DNA from: Pirellulales bacterium
GTDB taxonomy: Bacteria > Planctomycetota > Planctomycetia > Pirellulales > JAICIG01
Assembly (NCBI GenBank): GCA_035533075.1
Contig: DATLUO010000235.1
Location: 1-33,163, forward strand
Direction: 5' to 3'
Length of the DNA: 33,163 nt
Shown: piece after piece, positions 28,308-33,163 of the stretch
Layout: every line of letters begins with the position of its first letter
How positions within the stretch are numbered: position 1 is the stretch's first letter
Notes under the pieces: model-generated
What the model was told of the DNA's origin: nothing
What the model saw: the letters and a program-made list of their open reading frames with translations, nothing else
The model's database searches: none
Program-made: the position numbers and the translations under genes

Positions 28308-28860
28308 TGAAGCCGTCGTCGCCGTCGTCGATGCACTTGATGCGCTCGGCGTCGAATACATGCTCGTTGGATCGTTATCCAGCAACTTCTATGGGATTCC
28401 GCGATTGACCGAGGACGCCGATATCGTCGTCGAGCTAGGCAAAGTCTCGCTTCATGACCTTATGCAGCGGCTGGGACCGGAATTCCGTCTGGAGCCGCAA
28501 GCGTCGTTCGACACGATTACGATGACGACACGCCACATCTTGAGGGTACCCTCGAGCGGATTCACCATTGAGCTGTTCCAGCTTAGCGACAACGACCACG
28601 ATCAAGAGCGATTTCGGCGACGCGGCCCAGTTTCGCTGTTCGGACGCACGATTGCCATTCCGACCGCCGAAGATGTCATCGTCACCAAGCTGTACTGGGC
28701 ATTGACGAGACGGCACCCCAAGGACCGGGAGGACGTCCGCGACGTCATTGCCGTTCAGAACGAGAAACTGGACTGGGACTACATCCATTCCTGGGCCGAT
28801 CGGCACGGCACGCGGGCCTTGCTCGACGAGATTCGTCGCGAAATCCCGCCGGGTGTTTAG
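28297..28860 (+). CDS. Nucleotidyltransferase-fold protein (DUF6036/AbiEii-like)
   Basis: Encodes 187 residues. The N-terminal polymerase-beta-like core has G25-S26 (MLVGSLSSNFYGIPRLT) and the metal-binding D40-x-D42 (EDADIVVEL). A later RVPSSGFTIELFQLS strand could supply the third acidic residue (E in TIELF). The C-terminal part is helical (AEDVIVTKLYWALTRRHPKD, REDVRDVIAVQNEKLDWDYI). This order is typical of the DUF6036/AbiEii-like group found in toxin-antitoxin and abortive-infection pairs. Its start overlaps the small 28071 gene, supporting a two-gene unit. Possible activity: nucleotide or CMP transfer to tRNA or protein, inferred from the clan only. Confidence 0.87.
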   Translation: MQGDEAVVAVVDALDALGVEYMLVGSLSSNFYGIPRLTEDADIVVELGKVSLHDLMQRLGPEFRLEPQASFDTITMTTRHILRVPSSGFTIELFQLSDNDHDQERFRRRGPVSLFGRTIAIPTAEDVIVTKLYWALTRRHPKDREDVRDVIAVQNEKLDWDYIHSWADRHGTRALLDEIRREIPPGV

Positions 28861-28921
28861 CTGTGGGCCACCGTTGCCGCGTCGCGTGTGGGAACGCGTT
28901 TGCGCCTCGCGCGGGCCAAGA

Positions 28922-29015
28922 CTCTGTAGGGAACGGACTCCGTGCCGTTCCGCCGATTGCCGATTGATGATCGTTCGGTGCGCGCGGAACGGCACGGAGT
29001 CCGTTCCCTACAGAG
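28922..29015. repeat. Perfect 32-bp inverted repeat within a 167-nt palindrome
   Basis: The arms at 28922-28953 and 28984-29015 are perfect complements with a 30-nt loop. An outer pair (28886-28895 with 29043-29052, and 28898-28903 with 29035-29040) extends the symmetry imperfectly to 167 nt. Each inner arm is also a small hairpin (GGAACGG, 8 nt, CCGTTCC). It fills the 193-nt gap between two convergent genes, so it may act as a two-way terminator. It has no ORF and no transposase. Confidence 0.92.
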
Positions 29016-29053
29016 ACCGTTCGCGAGCCCTCGTGCAAACCGGTTCCCACACC

Positions 29054-31552
29054 CTACCGCGTTTTCGTCTTCGCCTTCGCCCTGGCGGTTGCGGGCGCGG
29101 AACTGTCGGCCAGCCAGCGGAGCACGAAACGGGCCTGAATTTCCAGTCCGCCCGACCAATAGTCGTCGAGCAATCCGGCCAACACGACGTCGGTCGGGGC
29201 ATCGGGCAAGGTACGCTGCCGCTCGACGAAATCGCCCAAGAACGAGGCCAAGGGCTTGGGCAGCACGCTGATTGCCGCCTGCGTCTGGGCCGGATCGAGC
29301 CGGGCCAACTGGCCCAGACCCTTGAGTGCGGCATCGACGGCCGGCGCGCGGCTTTCGAGCACCAAGGAGTAATCGCGGCGGAAGTCGGCGATGCTCAATT
29401 TCTCCAGCCCGGCCGCGGCAAAGCGATTGACCAGCGCCGGCTCGATCATGCCGGCCAAGAGGGCCGCTGCCAGGTGCCCCAAGGGACCGGTCGAGGCCGA
29501 GTCGAGCCGCATCAACTCGCGCTGCGCGCCGCGGTCGTCGCTGGCGTAATAGAGCACGGCCGCCCGTGCCAGGCGACAGGGCCAGCTCTCGGCGGGAAAG
29601 ATTTCGCGGCAGGTGTGCAGCGTTTCGGCCGCCAGCCAGAGCGAGTTGTCGCTGCGCGGGGGATGGCCCGGCCGGAGCGGCTCGGCCGGAATAAAGTAGT
29701 GATCGGCCTCGCTCGCCGGAGCGGCTTGCCCATCCAGGTCGGGCAAGAAGTACGCCGCCAGCAACCCCTGCCAGACATGGAAACCTTGCTTGTCGCCGGC
29801 CAGCGCCACACCTTCCCAGGCCCGCCAGAGATGGGCCAGCTCGCAGATGCCGAAGGCCGTCATGGCCGTCACCGGCCGGCGCGGGTCGTGGTCGTTGCGA
29901 TCGCCGCTCGTGATGCGCCGCATGTCGGCGATCGAGTTTTCCAGCCGTCGCGGGGCGGCCGAGAGCGTCGCCTCTTGTTCGTGCTTGGCGTCGAACACGG
30001 CGGCCTTCAACAACCGGCCGGTGGCCGCGTCGGCTTCGAGCAATGCGTTTTTCGTTTTGATCCGCAGCACCCCCTGCTCGACCTTGCAAGCGGCGTCGGG
30101 CACGTGGGCCAAGGCGATGAACGCGGCCGGGGCCAAATCGGCATCGACGAGTACGGGCTGGGCGGGCTTCGATGCGTCGGCCCGTTTCACCTCCGGGTCG
30201 AGCGAAAGGGCCAGCTTGCGCGGCTGCCGCGGATCGGGGTGCAGCTTCAGGCGGAGCGACAATTGTTTCTCGCCCGGTGCGGTGGCGAACAGCCGGTCTC
30301 GCATCGGCGAAAAGATGGCAATTTGCTCGGCGGTGATTTCCAGTCCGGCCAGACAGCGCAGCGTTTCAACTTTGGGCGGTGCCGTCCCGGCCAGGCTCCG
30401 CAACTTGAACAACACGCCTCGCGTGAGCGCCCGACTGGGATCGCTCACGTCGGCACGCACGAAGACGCCGCGGGCCGACACCACCGTTTGCACCGTCCGC
30501 ACGCCCAGCGAAGCGTCGCGGAGCGTCAAAACCAAATCTTCCTTCCCGGTGTGGAACTGTTCGGTCAGCCAGCCGCGCAGCCGCAGCAACGCCTGCTCTT
30601 CGGCCGAGAACGGTTCGTCCAGCAGGGGACCATCGGCGGCCTCGATCAGCTTGAGGGTCAACTTCGGCGGCTGGCCCGCTTGTTTGGGCATTTCGGGAAT
30701 CGCGGCGGAGAACGCGAAGCGGCCAGATTCATAGAGCCGCGTCTGGAGGTTCGACAGCCGATTGCGGTCGAACGGCTGACCGGGCGCGACGTTCAAGAAG
30801 CGGCCGATCGCCTCGGCCGCATGCCTTTGAGCGCCGACCACTTCGACCGCGCCGAACACGCCCGGCGGCCCTTCGTCTTCGACTTCGACGACCAGTTCGG
30901 CGAACCCGCGCCCTTCGAGCGGCACCACGTGGACATCCAGCTTGGGAAAAAAATAGCCATGCTGGGCAAAAGCCAGGTAGACCTGACGCTTGAGCTGCTC
31001 GCGGGACCAATGGTTGAACCGCGCCGGCTGGCCGGCGATCCAGATCGGCTTCTCGCCGAAATCGTCGATCGCGACCAGGTCTTCGGTGGCCTTCCAGGCA
31101 ATCCGGGCGTCGTCGCGATCGACCGGGTGCGCGGCGGCCAGCCATTCGGCGAGGTCGGCCGGGGCGATGTGCGTCGCGCCCACCATTCGCACCGGGCCGG
31201 CTCGATAGCGCGGACCCTCCTGCGCCACCACGACGATGCGCCGCGACTGCAAATTGGGCCGGACTTCGACGACGGCGTTGGCAAAGCCTGCCCGGCGGTA
31301 GCCGGCTTCCAGGCGGCGGCCAATGGTCTTCAACAGCGGATCGAGCGCGGCCGCCGGTTCGGCCGCCAACAGGTATTCCAGGTCGCTGGCCAGGGCCTCT
31401 TTCAATTGGTCGGGCGTGGTGAACCGTGCCCCGGCGATATCGAGCCGGTCGACGGATCCCAGGTCGCCGACGGTGGGCGGCGCCGCGCCGGCGGCAGCGG
31501 CGCAAGAGTACGATAAAACAAAGTACAGCAAGGAGTTAAAATCACGGCGCAT
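29054..31552 (-). CDS. Exported POTRA-domain protein without a BamA/TamA barrel
   Basis: Encodes 832 residues. The signal peptide is MRRDFNSLLYFVLSYSCAAA followed by AGAAPP. Residues about 30-270 read as POTRA-like units: LDIAGARFTTPDQLKEAL, then RRLEAGYRRAGFANAVVEVR, IVVVAQEGPRYRAGPVRMVG, VYLAFAQHGYFFPKLDVHVV, and FGAVEVVGAQRH...FLNVAPGQPFDRNRLSNLQT RLYESGRF. These are the family's beta-alpha-alpha-beta-beta pattern. The next stretch (about 300-530) is mixed, with LALSLDPEVKRAD, and the C-terminal third (about 580-832) is helical. No 16-strand outer-membrane barrel or C-terminal aromatic signature follows; the protein ends in TARAKAKTKTR. By POTRA knowledge it may bind outer-membrane or secretion partners in the periplasm. 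A GAGG about 8 nt upstream supports the start. Confidence 0.87.
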   Translation of the reverse strand: MRRDFNSLLYFVLSYSCAAAAGAAPPTVGDLGSVDRLDIAGARFTTPDQLKEALASDLEYLLAAEPAAALDPLLKTIGRRLEAGYRRAGFANAVVEVRPNLQSRRIVVVAQEGPRYRAGPVRMVGATHIAPADLAEWLAAAHPVDRDDARIAWKATEDLVAIDDFGEKPIWIAGQPARFNHWSREQLKRQVYLAFAQHGYFFPKLDVHVVPLEGRGFAELVVEVEDEGPPGVFGAVEVVGAQRHAAEAIGRFLNVAPGQPFDRNRLSNLQTRLYESGRFAFSAAIPEMPKQAGQPPKLTLKLIEAADGPLLDEPFSAEEQALLRLRGWLTEQFHTGKEDLVLTLRDASLGVRTVQTVVSARGVFVRADVSDPSRALTRGVLFKLRSLAGTAPPKVETLRCLAGLEITAEQIAIFSPMRDRLFATAPGEKQLSLRLKLHPDPRQPRKLALSLDPEVKRADASKPAQPVLVDADLAPAAFIALAHVPDAACKVEQGVLRIKTKNALLEADAATGRLLKAAVFDAKHEQEATLSAAPRRLENSIADMRRITSGDRNDHDPRRPVTAMTAFGICELAHLWRAWEGVALAGDKQGFHVWQGLLAAYFLPDLDGQAAPASEADHYFIPAEPLRPGHPPRSDNSLWLAAETLHTCREIFPAESWPCRLARAAVLYYASDDRGAQRELMRLDSASTGPLGHLAAALLAGMIEPALVNRFAAAGLEKLSIADFRRDYSLVLESRAPAVDAALKGLGQLARLDPAQTQAAISVLPKPLASFLGDFVERQRTLPDAPTDVVLAGLLDDYWSGGLEIQARFVLRWLADSSAPATARAKAKTKTR

Positions 31553-31581
31553 GCGTATCCCTCACCAGCGGTTGGGCCGTA

Positions 31582-31610
31582 AAGATAATCGCCGGCTCGG
31601 AAAACACCAA
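31582..31610 (-). promoter_or_regulatory. Candidate promoter of the POTRA protein gene
   Basis: On the minus strand TTGGTG (31610-31605) and TATCTT (31587-31582) are 17 nt apart, about 30 nt before the ATG at 31552. Confidence 0.35.
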
Positions 31611-31664
31611 TGGCGGTTCGCGTCGGGACGGCTCGATTACCAAACTCCGGTGATCGACAATGGC

Positions 31665-32069
31665 CTATGGCCCCGTTTGCCAATCTTCCAACAGCAATCC
31701 TGGAACCCGCGAGAACTCTGCCGTGTTATGTGTCACGAGGCGAAGCCCCGCCGCCTTTGCCTGGCCGGCCAGCAGAACATCGTAGGGGCCGATCATCTGG
31801 CCCTGCGATTCGAGCTGCGCTCGAATACGGGCCGCCTCCTTTGCCGCCTGAGCGTCAAAGGTCAACTCGTTGACCGCGGCCAGCAGCCGACTTACTTTGG
31901 ACTGCTCGCGAGTTGGATCGGCGCACTTTTCAACTCCCGTGTAAAGCTCGTAGACCGTGATCGTCGAAACCGCGCATGCCGCCGGGGCCACGGATGACAT
32001 TTGCGCGACCACCGACGGATGGTTTTTCATGGCGGCAATGCACGTGTTTGTATCGAGCAGGTATTGCAA
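31665..32069 (-). CDS. vapC: VapC-type PIN-domain toxin
   Basis: Encodes 134 residues, normal for VapC, a Mg-dependent ribonuclease that cleaves tRNA or rRNA. The start MQYLLDTNTCI gives D6; VYELYTG gives E41; GPYDVLLAGQA gives D97. VTHNTAEFSRVPGLLLEDW is the usual C-terminal strand with the T-x-N motif. All catalytic positions visible to me are intact. It lies 30 nt downstream of the VapB-like antitoxin on the same strand, the standard order, and VapBC would autoregulate. No upstream promoter was picked out. Confidence 0.93.
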   Translation of the reverse strand: MQYLLDTNTCIAAMKNHPSVVAQMSSVAPAACAVSTITVYELYTGVEKCADPTREQSKVSRLLAAVNELTFDAQAAKEAARIRAQLESQGQMIGPYDVLLAGQAKAAGLRLVTHNTAEFSRVPGLLLEDWQTGP

Positions 32070-32099
32070 TGTCGGGCAAGCAGGACGTCGGAGAAACGA

Positions 32100-32333
32100 T
32101 CAGCCGAGCGCGGGAACGGGCGGCATCTCGCCCTGAGGGGGCCGAGCAAATGCCGGATCGTCGATGCGTATCTGCTGAAAAAAACCTTCGGGCCAATTCA
32201 TCGCCTTAATTGGCTCAAGGATGATTGCCTCACCGTCCTTGCGAATGGAGAGGGCTTCGCCGGAAACGCGGAACTCCGGTGGCAGTTTGATCGCCTGTTC
32301 CCCCTCGAAGCTGACTACCTGTGCGGTTTTCAC
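32100..32333 (-). CDS. vapB: VapB-type antitoxin (AbrB/MazE-like fold)
   Basis: Encodes 77 residues from a GTG at 32333, preceded by GGGAG with 7-nt spacing. The longer frame upstream (20 codons) is not coding-like. The N-terminus KTAQVVSFEGEQAIKLPPEF RVSG-E-ALSIRKDGEAIILEP is a swapped-hairpin AbrB/SpoVT domain, which binds the operator as a dimer. The C-terminal NWPEGFFQQIRIDDPAFARP is the toxin-neutralising tail typical of VapB partners of VapC. It is directly upstream of the toxin gene. Confidence 0.9.
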   Translation of the reverse strand: MKTAQVVSFEGEQAIKLPPEFRVSGEALSIRKDGEAIILEPIKAMNWPEGFFQQIRIDDPAFARPPQGEMPPVPALG

Positions 32334-32414
32334 GTTGGGCTCCCAGAAAACGCCGACATCTACCAGAATGGCCGCGGGAACTCGCGGAGTCAATGGCGGG
32401 GTGTCCGCGTTATT

Positions 32415-33023
32415 TCACCGGCGGCACTCCCTATGCCCAGCCTGACGATTCATTCGCAAACCTTCTTCCAATTGCTCGACGAACCGCTGACGCAACTCGA
32501 TGGGCTTGATGACCTCGGCAAAGCCCGTCCACGGCAACAGCCACCACAGGATTTCGTCGAGGCCGTCGACGCGGAACTGGAGCGTAACGGAGCCATCGCG
32601 GTGCCGCTTGACTTTCTGCGTGTGGTGCCAACGGGTCTCCGTTACCTGCACCGCCGCCTCTTTTGCGAAACGAATCTCGACATCGTGGCTCGGTTCGCCG
32701 CGAAAGATGTCCCAGGCATTGCCCAGGTGGGCGCGCAGATCGAAATCGTCGGGCACCTCCGCCGCTCGCTCCAGCAGCCGCAGTCCGCGGAAACGCACCA
32801 CTCGCAGATTTCGCGGCGCCGTTTCTCCTTCTGCTCTCGCAATCAAGTACCACGCCTGCCGCGCCAGGCAGAGCCGATAGGGGTGCAGCGTTACGCGCCA
32901 CGGCTTCTCTGAATAAGGGCTGCGATAGCTGCCGCGAAGTTGCCTCCGCTCAACGAGTGCCCGTTGAATCGTCGCGATCGTTTCGCGGTGCGCGCTGTGA
33001 TCGACCATCTTCAGGCCCAGCAC
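32415..33023 (-). CDS. WYL-domain regulator lacking the N-terminal helix-turn-helix
   Basis: Encodes 202 residues from a GTG at 33023 (or 197 from ATG 33008, MVDHSAHRETIATIQRALVE). It contains a complete WYL module: the Sm-like fold with RVTLHPYRLCLARQAWYLIA, then RNLRVVRFRGLRLLERAAEV, and the C-terminal extension (AVQVTETRWHHTQKVKRHRD, ILWWLLPWTGFAEVIKPIEL). Full-length family members are about 300-330 residues, with an N-terminal HTH that is absent here. The upstream 140 nt on this strand hold no clear HTH in any frame. It is either a ligand-sensing fragment of a broken regulator or a standalone WYL protein. WYL proteins often regulate defence loci. It is next to VapBC, but with an 81-nt gap. 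Confidence 0.78.
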   Translation of the reverse strand: MLGLKMVDHSAHRETIATIQRALVERRQLRGSYRSPYSEKPWRVTLHPYRLCLARQAWYLIARAEGETAPRNLRVVRFRGLRLLERAAEVPDDFDLRAHLGNAWDIFRGEPSHDVEIRFAKEAAVQVTETRWHHTQKVKRHRDGSVTLQFRVDGLDEILWWLLPWTGFAEVIKPIELRQRFVEQLEEGLRMNRQAGHRECRR

Positions 33024-33163
33024 TTAAGTTTAGCCGACTTTTCTTTGCTTGCATTCGAGGCGGGCTCCAGTGACCAGTAGCTGCAGCGCCGTCCAGCCAC
33101 GCCACAATACCATCCAGCCGGGACGTTTGTCGCCGCGACGGTTTTGGTGGCCTCCAAGACGCG
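33024..33163. other. Window end without recognised gene
   Basis: This 140-nt stretch holds no supported coding or RNA feature. It is the place to look for the lost HTH part of the WYL protein in the flanking sequence. Confidence 0.5.

Noticed and set aside
28297-28330. GTCGTCGCCGTCGTCGAT triplet-like run
   Set aside because: It is ordinary Val/Asp coding sequence in the nucleotidyltransferase start, not a repeat array.

Overview
The window looks like a chromosomal piece of a Planctomycetota bacterium, Pirellulales-like or a relative. Three things point there: high GC with strong third-position bias; several families typical of that phylum (a PVC-type CxxCH heme protein with HEAT repeats, a DUF1501 protein, large secreted proteins with carboxypeptidase-regulatory-like domains, and an 'RRF-x-LSL-x-TLL' N-terminus); and GC-rich palindromic intergenic repeats. 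This placement is inference from gene content. No rRNA, tRNA, CRISPR array or recognisable transposase was seen.

Layout. 1-3791 (-): secreted heme-binding dehydrogenase-like protein, cut by the left edge. 3792-4295: remnant of a Uma2-type gene and a 40-nt hairpin repeat. 4296-7673 (-): three-helix membrane protein joining a PD40 propeller, a TonB/TolA-like SxxxH helix, a Pro/Ala-rich spacer and a squalene-cyclase-like alpha/alpha domain. 7928-10019 (+): DUF1501 protein, DUF6941-like protein and a small overlapping ORF. 10073-23004: three large, divergent, paralogous exported proteins on the minus strand (1173, 894 and about 1072 residues). Each has tandem Ig-like beta domains and a conserved helical C-terminal half. 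Between them lie small plus-strand modules (a RelE/ParE-type toxin remnant with a partner; a small protein plus a retropepsin-like protease) and one more minus-strand gene with an in-frame TGA and an in-frame repeat insertion. 23160-24188: two decayed gene ends meeting head to head. 24196-27894 (-): full-length cobalamin-dependent methionine synthase, the only clear housekeeping gene. 28071-28860 (+): small protein plus nucleotidyltransferase. 28886-29052: a 167-nt palindrome. 29054-31552 (-): POTRA-domain protein without a beta-barrel. 31665-32333 (-): VapBC. 32415-33023 (-): WYL-domain protein without its DNA-binding part.

The cell-envelope theme is strong: most large genes have export signals or membrane anchors. 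No pathway can be read from the order, because neighbours mostly alternate strands and sit in short units. The clearest operon is 18918 to 14776 (paralog 2 followed by the 469-residue protein).

The best candidates for something undescribed are the three-paralog family, the TonB-like PD40/toroid fusion, the barrel-less POTRA protein and the retropepsin gene pair. The region also shows active decay and repeat insertion: two in-frame stops, one frameshift, two truncated genes and four palindromic repeat elements.
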